From NCBI RefSeq assembly GCF_900172215.1, contig NZ_FWFP01000003.1:310001-374000 (forward strand): a stretch of 64,000 nucleotides of DNA, given 5' to 3'. The stretch is from Ruegeria meonggei (GTDB lineage Bacteria; Pseudomonadota; Alphaproteobacteria; Rhodobacterales; Rhodobacteraceae). The translations under genes and the position numbers were made by a program. Positions 53,392 through 61,638 of the stretch are shown here, piece by piece (within the stretch, counting starts at the first letter, position 1; each line of letters opens with the position of its first letter). The notes under the pieces are model-generated. The model worked only from the letters and a program-made list of their open reading frames with translations. It made no database searches and had not been told where the DNA came from.

Positions 53392-55460
53392 AACGATTCC
53401 TCTGCCAAGTCTATTGTTTCACGGCGAAACCAATCTTTTTCGGCTTCTGCCTTGGGGCGTTCAAAATTGCGGGCGGCGCGGTGACCCGCGAAAACAGCGT
53501 CGACGATCAACCCAGGCGATGCGGCATCGCCAATGAGTTCGAGAGTTTTCAACCCGCTCCCTCGCAAGCTGTCGTAAAGCGCTGTCTCGCGCTGGCGTTC
53601 AGTGACCAGCACCGTTGAGGCGCACGGAATTTCGGCATCGCGCCCTGTGAAGGCGCACCTGATGCGCGCCATGTCACCTTCAACCGCCGCCAGCACCTGA
53701 TTGCAGCGAATGTCGACACCAAGTTCGATCAGTCTGGCCTGAATGCGGGGTTGCTCTAAGGTGTGGACTGCATAAGCGGAAACCAGACTGTCCGGCGTGA
53801 CAAAAACCACTGAATATCCGGCGGTCGCCAGTTTTTCGGCTATCACGCCTGCCAGATATATGTGGTCATCATCATAGATCACGACCGGACCGCCGAAAGG
53901 CAGTTTGCCGTTCATGATGTCATCGGGCGTCAGCACTTCGGCACCTGACGCAATCGTCGGCAAATGGCGTTGCGTACTGCGGCCCATTCCATCGGAGCGC
54001 CAACGGCTGCCGGTGGCGACAAAAACGTGCTCGATACCAAGTTCTGCCACCTGTTCTCCATCAAGCCTGCTGTCGGTGAACAACTGGACGTTGCCGCGCT
54101 GTTTAAGATCGTTCACGCGGTAATCCTTTACCCGCGACCACGCGCTTAGTCCGGGAAGTCCGCATTCCTTTGCGACGCGCCCGCCAAGTTCGGATGACGC
54201 CTCAGCCAGAGTCACCTGATACCCGCGCCGCGCCAGTTGCATTGCACATTCAAGACCGGCCGGGCCGCCGCCGATAACCAGCGTGTTCGCCTCGCTGGTT
54301 TTCGGGGCGATGATTTCAGGGTGCCAACCGCGTCGCCATTCTTCACCCATAGTCGGATTTTGGGTGCAGCGGATTGGGATACCCAGATTGTCAGATGACA
54401 CACAGATGTTGCACCCGATGCATTCGCGGATTTCGTCAACCCGCCCTTCCTCGATTTTGTTGGGTATGAAAGGATCCGCAATCGAAGGTCGCGCAGCACC
54501 AATAAGGTCGACAATACCTTTTTTGACCATCGACAACATCATGTCAGGAGAAGTTAGGCGACCAACGCCAACCACGGGTTTCCGGGTTATCTGCTTTACG
54601 TGGGACAAAAACGCGTTTTGGTACCCATCCTCTGGCTGAAAACGAGTGGTCGCGCTGTCATTCGACCAGTCGGCCACATTTACATCCCACAGATCAGGGA
54701 GGTCCGACAAAAGCTCGACCACAGCGCGGCCTTCTTCTGATGCCTGCATGCCGTCTGCGCCGATTACCTCGTCTATGGCAAAACGAAACGCAACAGCGCA
54801 ACTGTCGCCCACGGCCTCATGTGTGTCTTCAAGCAGTTCGCGGGTCAGGCGCACGCGGTTTTCAAGTGATCCACCATATTCGTCGCAACGTTGGTTCATA
54901 TGCGGAAGCATGAAATGGTGGGCCAGAGTCATGTTGTGCCCGGCGTAGACATAGATGATATCAAACCCGGCGTCTTTCGCGCGAAGAGCAGCGTCGCGAT
55001 GCCAGCGGCGGAATTCCCGAATATCCGCCTTATCCATGGCCTGTGCCTGCTTGGGATGTGTCGTATCGACGGACATCTCAGAAGGTGCAAGAACCGGAGC
55101 CCGGGTCAGCAGGTTCTGCGCATGGTTGCCATTGTGCACCAGCTGGATGGCTGCCAGCGCCCCATGCGCATGTACCGCATCCGTCATCAGCCGCAACGCG
55201 GGAATATCGCGTCCGTCCCATAACCGCCCCTCAGCAAAGGGGGACAGATCTGAGGTCGGATGGATCTCGGTCTCCTGATTGGAAACCACCGCCCAACCAC
55301 CTTCAGCCTTCATTCCACGCACTGCGGCGTCGGCTCGGGGTCGGACGTGCCCCAACCCAGTACAATGCGGCACCTGATAAAAGCGGTTCCTGGCTGTGAC
55401 CGGGCCGATCTGAATCGGTTCGAAAAGCAGAGCATATGGGTTCGCGTTCGACATGTTCAC
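53388..55460 (-). CDS. Trimethylamine-dehydrogenase-like FMN/4Fe-4S N-demethylase
   Basis: A 690-residue enzyme: an N-terminal old-yellow-enzyme TIM barrel (residues 10-360; VTARNRFYQVPHCTGLG, LVHNGNHAQN, DEYGGSLENRVRLTRE), a 4Fe-4S site with C347-x2-C350-x2-C353-x11-C365, and a C-terminal dinucleotide domain beginning VIGGGPAGLECA (about 396). This is the layout of trimethylamine/dimethylamine dehydrogenase and of stachydrine- and dimethylglycine-demethylating relatives. Likely oxidises an N-methyl group and delivers formaldehyde or methylene-THF. Start ATG 55460 (an ATG two codons later also fits). Between the binding-protein gene and the MttB-like gene. Confidence 0.88.
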   Translation of the reverse strand: MNMSNANPYALLFEPIQIGPVTARNRFYQVPHCTGLGHVRPRADAAVRGMKAEGGWAVVSNQETEIHPTSDLSPFAEGRLWDGRDIPALRLMTDAVHAHGALAAIQLVHNGNHAQNLLTRAPVLAPSEMSVDTTHPKQAQAMDKADIREFRRWHRDAALRAKDAGFDIIYVYAGHNMTLAHHFMLPHMNQRCDEYGGSLENRVRLTRELLEDTHEAVGDSCAVAFRFAIDEVIGADGMQASEEGRAVVELLSDLPDLWDVNVADWSNDSATTRFQPEDGYQNAFLSHVKQITRKPVVGVGRLTSPDMMLSMVKKGIVDLIGAARPSIADPFIPNKIEEGRVDEIRECIGCNICVSSDNLGIPIRCTQNPTMGEEWRRGWHPEIIAPKTSEANTLVIGGGPAGLECAMQLARRGYQVTLAEASSELGGRVAKECGLPGLSAWSRVKDYRVNDLKQRGNVQLFTDSRLDGEQVAELGIEHVFVATGSRWRSDGMGRSTQRHLPTIASGAEVLTPDDIMNGKLPFGGPVVIYDDDHIYLAGVIAEKLATAGYSVVFVTPDSLVSAYAVHTLEQPRIQARLIELGVDIRCNQVLAAVEGDMARIRCAFTGRDAEIPCASTVLVTERQRETALYDSLRGSGLKTLELIGDAASPGLIVDAVFAGHRAARNFERPKAEAEKDWFRRETIDLAEESL

Positions 55461-55481
55461 GCGTTTTCCTGTATCTGGGAT

Positions 55482-55501
55482 CCGGAGCCGTAAGGCCCCG
55501 G
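55482..55501 (-). other. Intercistronic hairpin after the Pot-type binding-protein gene
   Basis: CCGGAGCC (55482-55489) pairs with GGCCCCGG (55494-55501) across a 4-nt loop; on the minus transcript all eight positions pair, one as G-U. It lies 13 nt after the binding-protein stop and has no T-tract. Confidence 0.65.
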
Positions 55502-55514
55502 AAAAGTGGTTGTG

Positions 55515-56576
55515 TTAGAAGCCGGCTTTGATCCGTTCAAACTCCGCCAGCATTTTTGCTTCGAGTCCGGGGTTAACTGCATCAAAGAACAAACTGCCCT
55601 CGAAGAAGCTTTTTGGATCCGCAAAACCATAGGCTTCGATGTTGGCCTGATCGGCGACTTCAAACGCTTTTGCGTTGGAATGCGGGTAGCCCCAATTGTC
55701 GATGATGTACTGACCGCTGGCAGGGTCAGTGAGCGCGTTCAACAGATCATAGACCTGATCGACCGGTGTCGTGGAAGATTTCAGATGCACGTAACCACAC
55801 GCCCATGTCGCGATGCCTTTGTCGACGTCACGCATCATTGCGGCAGGAACCTCGTTCCAGATCAGGTTCAACTCCGACTGGTTCCAGGCCCAACCCAATT
55901 CGATTTCACCGCTGGTCATCGCCTGGTCAAACTGACCCGCATCAGACCAGTAAAAGCGCACGTTCGGGTGGATCGAACGCAGAAAATCCGAGACTTCCTT
56001 GAACTGTTCATCGCTCAGGTTAGTGTAGTCATCAGCATTTCCGGTGGCCAACGCCGCCAACGCATATGCGGACGACGCGGCATCCGGGACGGCGATCTTG
56101 CCAGCATAAGCCGGGTCAGCCAGCAACTGCAGTGAAACATCATCTCCCGATATCTTGTCGGTGCGATAAATTAGGCCCGTATTCCCCCACTCGAACGGCA
56201 ACATGTATAGCTGGCCGTCCAGAACGATGGCATCCACTTCCTTGATCTCGGGCAGCACATCGGCCCAGTTGGTCAACTTGCTTTCATCAAGTGGCTGGAT
56301 CAGATCAGCTGCGACCCATTTTCGGACCGCGTCCGAACAGGGATGCGCCAGATCTGCGGCGAAACCCGAACTGAGTTTCGTAAAGGCTTCTTCCTGACTT
56401 CCGAAATAGGAATAGCTTGGCGCCTCATTCCCGTATTTTTCCATATAGCTGGCAAAGAAGCCGGGATCTTCATATCCCGACCAGTCAAAAACCGTCAGAT
56501 CAGCACCACCTGCAAAGGTGCTTCCTGTACTTACTGCAGTCGCACACGCGAAGGCCGCAATTCCTTGAAGTTTCAT
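55515..56576 (-). CDS. Spermidine/putrescine-type (PotD/PotF-like) solute-binding protein
   Basis: A 353-residue periplasmic protein with signal peptide MKLQGIAAFACATAVSTGST. LTVFDWSGYEDPGFFASYME, FGSQEEAFTKLSSGFAADLAHPC, LPFEWGNTGLIYRTDKI and the ASGQYIIDNWGYPHSN C-terminal region fit the PotD/PotF family, which binds polyamines and also other cations, including some betaines. ATG 56576 follows GGAGG. It is the fourth gene of its transport set (permease-permease-ATPase-binding protein) and is followed by a hairpin, then the TMADH-like gene. Confidence 0.87.
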   Translation of the reverse strand: MKLQGIAAFACATAVSTGSTFAGGADLTVFDWSGYEDPGFFASYMEKYGNEAPSYSYFGSQEEAFTKLSSGFAADLAHPCSDAVRKWVAADLIQPLDESKLTNWADVLPEIKEVDAIVLDGQLYMLPFEWGNTGLIYRTDKISGDDVSLQLLADPAYAGKIAVPDAASSAYALAALATGNADDYTNLSDEQFKEVSDFLRSIHPNVRFYWSDAGQFDQAMTSGEIELGWAWNQSELNLIWNEVPAAMMRDVDKGIATWACGYVHLKSSTTPVDQVYDLLNALTDPASGQYIIDNWGYPHSNAKAFEVADQANIEAYGFADPKSFFEGSLFFDAVNPGLEAKMLAEFERIKAGF

Positions 56577-56593
56577 TTTATCCTCCCACTGTT

Positions 56594-57691
56594 TTATTCT
56601 GTACTTTGACCAAGATCGATCACGCTGGCGCCCTGAAGCCCCAGCCAAACCGCATCGCCGCGATTGAAATCGACTGTGTGAAAATAGTTCGGAACCGACA
56701 CCGAGATTGGTGTCTCGGTTCCCGCAACCTGAATATGGTAGTGAATGTTCTCACCATAAAAGGCGACGTTGCTGACGGTGCCCTGTACCGTAGATGGATA
56801 GTCCTCGGGCTTTTCAGCGGCGATCTCTAGTTGTTCCGGTCGAATACCGATGTTCATGTTCCTGTCGCTGGTCGCGACATTGGGATTTCTCTCAATCTCC
56901 ATACGCCCAAAAGCGGCTGCATTGATTGAAAGCGTATCGCCAGTCTCGTCCAGCAGTTGGGCGGGCAAAATGTTCATCTCGCCGATAAAGCTGGCTACCT
57001 GCTGATCGCAGGGGCGGGCATAAAGCGTGGTTGGAGTGTCCACTTGTTTGAGCCGCCCATTGAACATCACGCCAATACGATCAGACATTGTCATCGCTTC
57101 ATATTGGTCGTGGGTAACCATCACGAAGGTGATACCAAGCGATTGCTGCAGATTGCGCATTTCAAACTGCATCTGCTCTCGCAGTTTCTTATCAAGTGCC
57201 GACAAGGGCTCGTCCAGCAGCAACACCTTAGGTCGCATGATCAACGCCCGGGCAAGAGCCACCCTTTGCCGCTGCCCACCGGATAACTCGCCTGCGCCGC
57301 GGTCCTGAAGACCGCCCAGCTCGACCATTTCCAAGGCTTCGGCCACGCGCTGGTCGATCTCGGCCTTGGGCGCCTTGCCCCGCAAGCCATAGGCCACGTT
57401 GTTTCCGACATTCAGGTGCGGGAAGATGGCGTAGCTCTGAAAAACCATGTTCGTTGGTCGGTTGTTTGCAGGCACACCTTCCATATCCTGACCATCAATC
57501 AGAACAGAGCCTTTGGTTGGTTCCTGAAAGCCAGCGATCATCCTCAAAACCGTGGTCTTGCCGCACCCAGAAGGGCCGAGGAGAGAGAAAAATTCGCCTT
57601 CCTTGAGATCGAGGTTGATCCCGGCAGCGGCTACAAACGTGCCGTAGCGCTTTTCAACGCCCCTGAGTTCTATGATGTTTCTGTCTGTCAT
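56594..57691 (-). CDS. PotA-type ABC transporter ATP-binding protein
   Basis: A 365-residue ATPase with Walker A GPSGCGKTT, signature [15 protein letters not shown], Walker B VLLLDEPLSALD, H-loop VTHD and a C-terminal TOBE domain (NIGIRPEQLEIAAE). The ATG overlaps the upstream permease stop as ATGA; the binding-protein ATG lies 17 nt downstream. Powers import by the two Pot-type permeases. Confidence 0.9.
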   Translation of the reverse strand: MTDRNIIELRGVEKRYGTFVAAAGINLDLKEGEFFSLLGPSGCGKTTVLRMIAGFQEPTKGSVLIDGQDMEGVPANNRPTNMVFQSYAIFPHLNVGNNVAYGLRGKAPKAEIDQRVAEALEMVELGGLQDRGAGELSGGQRQRVALARALIMRPKVLLLDEPLSALDKKLREQMQFEMRNLQQSLGITFVMVTHDQYEAMTMSDRIGVMFNGRLKQVDTPTTLYARPCDQQVASFIGEMNILPAQLLDETGDTLSINAAAFGRMEIERNPNVATSDRNMNIGIRPEQLEIAAEKPEDYPSTVQGTVSNVAFYGENIHYHIQVAGTETPISVSVPNYFHTVDFNRGDAVWLGLQGASVIDLGQSTE

Positions 57692-58476
57692 CGGACCTCT
57701 GAAGCGGAAGAGCGGCGGCGGAAATACTCGGCCAGCACCAAAAGCAGAACCGAGGTAAGCAGCAAGATAGAGCCGAGCGCCAGAACATTGGGCAGCTTGG
57801 CCGGAAAGCGGATCTGGCTCCAGATATAAACCGGCAAGGTTGGCTGGTTCCCGGAAAGGAAAAAGGCGAGGACAAACTCGTCGAAGCTCACCGTGAATGT
57901 GACCAGCATGCTGGCCACGATGCCCGGGGTTACGACAGGCAGCGTCACGCGGCGGAAAGTCTCAAATACGCCGACACCGAGATCATAGGATGCCTCCTCT
58001 AATGACGCGTCGAAGTCATCGAAAGCTGATTTCAGGATCGAGACAGAGAACGGCAGAGCAAGGAAGGTATGTCCCAGTACAACGGTCAAAAGAGATGGTT
58101 TGAGGCCAAGAAACAGAAACAGAACCAACATCGAAGAAGCGACAATGATGCCAGGGATGACCAGGGGCAGCATTACCAGACCTTCAGCCGCGCGCTGCCC
58201 CCGAAAACGGTACCGAACAAAGGCCCGGGCGGCAAAAAGACCCATGGCCGTGGATAGAATTGCGACAACTGTGCCGACGCCAAGCGAATTCCAAAGGGCT
58301 TGGATCAAAGTGTCCTGCTCGCCCAGCTTTCGGTACCAGTCCAGCGTCCAGCCCTTTATCGGAAAGGCCACGATTGTGCCGCTGTTGAACGAGAACAACG
58401 GCAGGAAGAGAACCGGCAAGTACAGAAACACAAGATACAGAAAAGCATATGCCGTCAGGGTCGAAGGACGCCTCAT
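57688..58476 (-). CDS. PotC/PotI-type ABC transporter permease
   Basis: A 262-residue permease from ATG 58476 (MRRPSTLTAYAFLYLVFLYL) with six helices and EAA loop LEEASYDLGVGVFETFRRVT (about residues 154-173). FNSGTIVAFPIKGWTLDWY is typical of the PotC group. ATGA overlaps at both ends couple it to its neighbours. Confidence 0.9.
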   Translation of the reverse strand: MRRPSTLTAYAFLYLVFLYLPVLFLPLFSFNSGTIVAFPIKGWTLDWYRKLGEQDTLIQALWNSLGVGTVVAILSTAMGLFAARAFVRYRFRGQRAAEGLVMLPLVIPGIIVASSMLVLFLFLGLKPSLLTVVLGHTFLALPFSVSILKSAFDDFDASLEEASYDLGVGVFETFRRVTLPVVTPGIVASMLVTFTVSFDEFVLAFFLSGNQPTLPVYIWSQIRFPAKLPNVLALGSILLLTSVLLLVLAEYFRRRSSASEVR

Positions 58477-59330
58477 TTGATCCGCCTCCCCAGCCGCGTG
58501 GCGGTAAGGACAAATACAATGGCGACAAATCCGACCGAGAGCATCGCGATCAGTGACAACGTGGCACCCAGGGGCCAATTGTTGGCAGCCCCGAACTGAA
58601 CCTGAATGAGATTTGCAATCATCTTGCCGTCCGACCCGCCGACCAGCGCCGGGGTCACGTAATCGCCGACGGTCGGGATAAAGATAATCAGGCAGGCGGC
58701 AATAATACCCGGGATTGTCAGCGGCAGCGTCACGCGCATGAAACGTCTAATAGGGCCGTTGCCCAGATCGGTGGCGGCCTCCAACAGGCTGGGGTCGATT
58801 TTCTGCAGTGAGACATAGATCGGCAGGATCGCAAACGGTGCCCAGGCGTGGGCAAGCGTCAGCACGACGGCGAATTCATTATAAAGCAGAAAATCGAGCG
58901 GTTCGTCGATCAGACCCAGCATCAACAGCGCAGAATTCATCACACCGTTGAATCCGAGGATGAGTTTCCAGGCAAATACGCGCAGAAGGTAGCTGGACCA
59001 GAACGGAATGGTAATGAGCAGAAGCCAGATGGTCTTCTTGCGCGCCTTCATCGCGATGAAATATGCGATTGGATAAGCCAGTGCGACGGTAACTGCGGTA
59101 ACCGCCCCGGCGATCCAGATCGATCGCAACATCAGGTGACGAACCAGCGGGTCCGCAAACGCATCGCGATAGTTTTTCAGGGTCGGTGTCTTGTCGAGCG
59201 TCACATAGGATTGGGTCCAGAACGAATAGGCGACCAAGATCACCAATGGCGCCGCCACCAGAAAGCCCACATAGGCCGTGGCTGGTGCGCTGAGGGTATA
59301 GCCCCGGGACGCTTCGCTACGAAAGATCAC
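58473..59330 (-). CDS. PotB/PotH-type ABC transporter permease, first gene of the amine operon
   Basis: A 285-residue permease with six helices; ITIPFWSSYLLRVFAWKLIL and the EAA-type loop LLEAATDLGNGPIRRFMRV are characteristic of PotB/PotH. The start is a GTG at 59330, preceded by GGAGG at 5-nt spacing. It heads the operon running to 50475. The 123-nt region to the divergent TetR gene contains a perfect 20-bp palindrome. Confidence 0.9.
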   Translation of the reverse strand: MIFRSEASRGYTLSAPATAYVGFLVAAPLVILVAYSFWTQSYVTLDKTPTLKNYRDAFADPLVRHLMLRSIWIAGAVTAVTVALAYPIAYFIAMKARKKTIWLLLITIPFWSSYLLRVFAWKLILGFNGVMNSALLMLGLIDEPLDFLLYNEFAVVLTLAHAWAPFAILPIYVSLQKIDPSLLEAATDLGNGPIRRFMRVTLPLTIPGIIAACLIIFIPTVGDYVTPALVGGSDGKMIANLIQVQFGAANNWPLGATLSLIAMLSVGFVAIVFVLTATRLGRRIK

Positions 59331-59363
59331 CCAACCTCCATTTCCGATTTTTTAACGAGTCAC

Positions 59364-59383
59364 TAATGGACGATCGTCCATTA
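59364..59383. promoter_or_regulatory. 20-bp perfect palindrome, candidate operator of the divergent TetR
   Basis: TAATGGACGATCGTCCATTA is a perfect palindrome centred at 59373/59374, within the 123 nt between the amine-transport operon and the TetR gene. The TGGACG/CGTCCA core is of the kind bound by TetR-family dimers. It sits where it could repress both divergent promoters. Confidence 0.82.
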
Positions 59384-59453
59384 AATGTTGCGCCAGAAAG
59401 GCCTTTCGTGTCAATCTTCCTGTGAACCGACCCTCTGAGTAGACCTCAAACAC

Positions 59454-60101
59454 ATGGAATCATTGAAAAAAGACAAGACACTTAAAGAGAGAAAGCGCGG
59501 TGTAAGGCGTGATCCAGAGGCCAACAGACAGTTGCTGATCAAGGCGACTCTGGACACTATTGCTGATATTGGAATTACCGACACTTCGGTCAGCCGCATC
59601 TGCGAGCGCTCCGGTCTGTCGCGTGGCATGATCCATTTGCACTTTGGAGGGAAAGACAAGCTGCTGACTGAAGCGGCCCAGCAATTCAGCGCTGAGTACT
59701 ATGCTGAAATGGACCGGATGACCGACCTGGGTCTGCATTCATCGCCGGAAGATCGGATAATGGCAGTGGTCGGGGCCGATCTGTCAGAAGTTTTGCTCAA
59801 CCCCCGCAGTACAAAAATCTGGCACGCTTTCCGCGGCATCGCGAGCTCTCATCCAGGCATTGCCCGCTACAGCAGTACCCAGGATCACAAACTTGTCGAC
59901 ACCTTGCTGGAGGCTTTCAGAGAGCTTGGTGAACAGAATGGGTATGATCCGGATCTAGCAGAGGATGCCACCAGCGGAACTCTGGCTCTGCTGGAAGGTA
60001 TGTGGGTGAATTATCTGACCGATATGCAGAGCTTTTCCCGCGAAGGCGCAGGCGCATTGATCCGTAGGTTTCTGGGGGGGCTGTACCCAGGGTGCTTTTA
60101 A
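59454..60101 (+). CDS. TetR-family regulator (BetI-like) divergent from the amine operon
   Basis: A 215-residue TetR protein. A basic N-terminal tail (about 25 residues) precedes the helix-turn-helix IADIGITDTSVSRICERSGLSRGMIHLHFGGKDKLL; the C-terminal domain includes WHAFRGIASSHPG and TLALLEGMWVNYLTD, like BetI, the choline-responsive repressor. Family resemblance and the amine-catabolic neighbours suggest it senses a quaternary amine or its product (inference). Its probable operator is the palindrome at 59364-59383. Confidence 0.88.
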   Translation: MESLKKDKTLKERKRGVRRDPEANRQLLIKATLDTIADIGITDTSVSRICERSGLSRGMIHLHFGGKDKLLTEAAQQFSAEYYAEMDRMTDLGLHSSPEDRIMAVVGADLSEVLLNPRSTKIWHAFRGIASSHPGIARYSSTQDHKLVDTLLEAFRELGEQNGYDPDLAEDATSGTLALLEGMWVNYLTDMQSFSREGAGALIRRFLGGLYPGCF

Positions 60102-60280
60102 CACAATTCGGGGCTCTCTAAGGCGCTGCAACACGTGCGAGTTGCAGCGCAATTCAATGTCAGAAAACACAAATGATTTGAAACGGGGATGAGTGGCGGT
60201 GCTGTCAAACTAATGCGAACCAGTCTCAGTTCATCACCAAATCCCGGAACTTAGGCGGAGCAAAGCTGGCACCACTTGGA
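60102..60280. other. Short intergenic stretch downstream of tetR
   Basis: GCAGCGCAATTC-type inverted sequence around 60120-60150 (GCGCTGCAACACGTG/GAGTTGCAGCGC) could fold into a hairpin after the TetR gene; otherwise nothing recognisable until the IS6 remnant at 60281. Confidence 0.35.
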
Positions 60281-60436
60281 AAACCGAACTGGTTCGTGGC
60301 TGATGTCGATGCCGCGGTCGTGCAGAAGGTCCTTAACGTTACAAAGCGAAAGCGGAAAACGGACATACATCATCACAGCTAGGCGATTAATTTAAGGACT
60401 GGTTTTGAAATAGCGAAAAGGGGAACGTTTTGTCAT
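60281..60436 (-). pseudogene. Truncated IS6-family transposase remnant (N-terminal part)
   Basis: From an ATG at 60436 the minus strand reads MTKRSPFRYFKTSP, then a stop, then NRLAVMMYVRFPLSL and CNVKDLLHDRGIDISHEPV, which is the N-terminus of an alphaproteobacterial IS6-type transposase. Homology ends abruptly near 60281, so about 50 of some 235 residues remain, with one internal stop. It is a diverged copy of the same family as the element at 61639-62345; similarity extends upstream of both starts (to about 60480 and 62400). Confidence 0.8.
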
Positions 60437-60631
60437 CGGGCAAAGCTACGAAACAGCCCTGCCCGTCTCAAGCCGGTTTCTTCTGACAATTACCGACCAA
60501 TTCTACGTCTCGCAGGTAGGACTAGGCTGTGTCCATCAGGTAGATAGTCGAGCCGCTCAACATGTATTCAGATATCCGGCAATCGCAAAGACTACACCTG
60601 TGTCTTTTGCACGTGCTTTACCACACGCGGT
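60437..60631. other. Intergenic stretch, IS-derived at its left end
   Basis: The first 40-50 nt match the sequence upstream of the other IS6 transposase (TACGA-x-A-CCCTGCCC and TTCTTCTGACAA in both), then nothing recognisable until the bactofilin stop. Confidence 0.4.
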
Positions 60632-60949
60632 CTATTGCTGACCCGTGATTTTGACCTTGCCCACAACCTTAGCCCCGCTTTCAGTTGTCATCGTCTTGGC
60701 CACGACATCCGCATGAACTTGTGAGGTCGATGCAAGCTTTAGATCATCGCAATTCAAGCGGCCCTTATGCTTGCCTTCAACCATGACCTTCTTTGCCGAC
60801 AATGCCCCGTCAACCGACCCGCTCAACTGAACCGTGATCGTCTCAGCGCTGACATCGCCGACCACGCGGCCATTGACTTCGACACCTCCCCCGCTTGAAC
60901 TGACATTGCCTTCGATTGTCAGATCTTCTTCAATTCTTGAGCTCGACAC
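60632..60949 (-). CDS. Bactofilin (polymer-forming cytoskeletal protein)
   Basis: A 105-residue bactofilin. The right-handed beta-helix repeat is visible as IEEDLTIEGNVSSSGGGVEV, NGRVVGDVSAETITVQLSG, SVDGALSAKKVMVEGKHKGRL and a final VVGKVKITG, with the periodic glycine and hydrophobic spacing of the family. Bactofilins self-assemble into nucleotide-free filaments and help organise cell-wall or polar processes. Short terminal tails, no membrane anchor. Stand-alone gene flanked by IS6 remnants. Confidence 0.88.
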   Translation of the reverse strand: MSSSRIEEDLTIEGNVSSSGGGVEVNGRVVGDVSAETITVQLSGSVDGALSAKKVMVEGKHKGRLNCDDLKLASTSQVHADVVAKTMTTESGAKVVGKVKITGQQ

Positions 60950-61340
60950 ATTGAATTCCTCTGATTGAGTTTATGACAACCCTAGAATGGAAATTGGGAT
61001 TTGAACACCTTTGCCGACGGCAATTTGAACCGAGTGCAGGCGTACGATGCCACGTGGCGCGCATGCTGGAACTGGTTGAGCAAGGCCAAAAGCAGTCGAT
61101 CGGCTGGACCCAGTTATTCTGGACCGAAGCCCGCCATTGCTGCCGTTCATGCACGACGCAGCATTCCTAAATGATCGGTTTTGTTGTTGGGGCAAAACAA
61201 ACCTTGATGAGAATTCACATGGAGGAACGATTGAACTGCTTCGGTCTCTCTTGCTTAACGTCATGTCCACGCCCGAACTGGGTGGTATCAATCCGGTCTC
61301 AAACCTTCTATGCCTGCCTGAAACCGAGAGAGGACACCCA
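60950..61340. other. Intergenic stretch without a confident gene
   Basis: No recognised motif. A minus-strand frame of about 230 codons spans 60971-61663, but it has low-complexity composition (many Ser, Gly, Pro, Cys), no ribosome-binding site and overlaps the small basic gene candidate, so I do not call it. Confidence 0.4.
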
Positions 61341-61490
61341 ATGCCTAAATCCAAAAAGCCCAAGGCAAGGCGCCCAGGTGCAAACCCTGTCAAGAAACCT
61401 GCTTGGCACCAAGCACTCAACGGCACTGCCGGACAACATGGAGGGAAGCCAACTAAAACTGGCAAAAAGGCACAGAATAAATCGGCGTAG
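61341..61490 (+). CDS. Possible small basic protein
   Basis: 49 residues, MPKSKKPKARRPGANPVKKP then AWHQALNGTAGQHGGKPTKT, rich in Lys, Arg, Gly and Pro. An AGAGAGG ribosome-binding site sits 7 nt upstream of the ATG, which is the main support. No family recognised; a disordered nucleic-acid-binding or ribosome-associated peptide is possible, or a chance frame. Confidence 0.35.
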   Translation: MPKSKKPKARRPGANPVKKPAWHQALNGTAGQHGGKPTKTGKKAQNKSA

Positions 61491-61638
61491 GCCGACTGCA
61501 ATTTTAAAATGACTTGGCGAGACAGCCGCATTGGGCATCTTGGCAACTGCGGAACAGGAGTTGCGCCCGTGGTAGAGCCAGAAACGGTGCTGTCAGACAA
61601 ATTCGAACCGGTCTTAGCTAGACCAGTACAGCTGCCCT

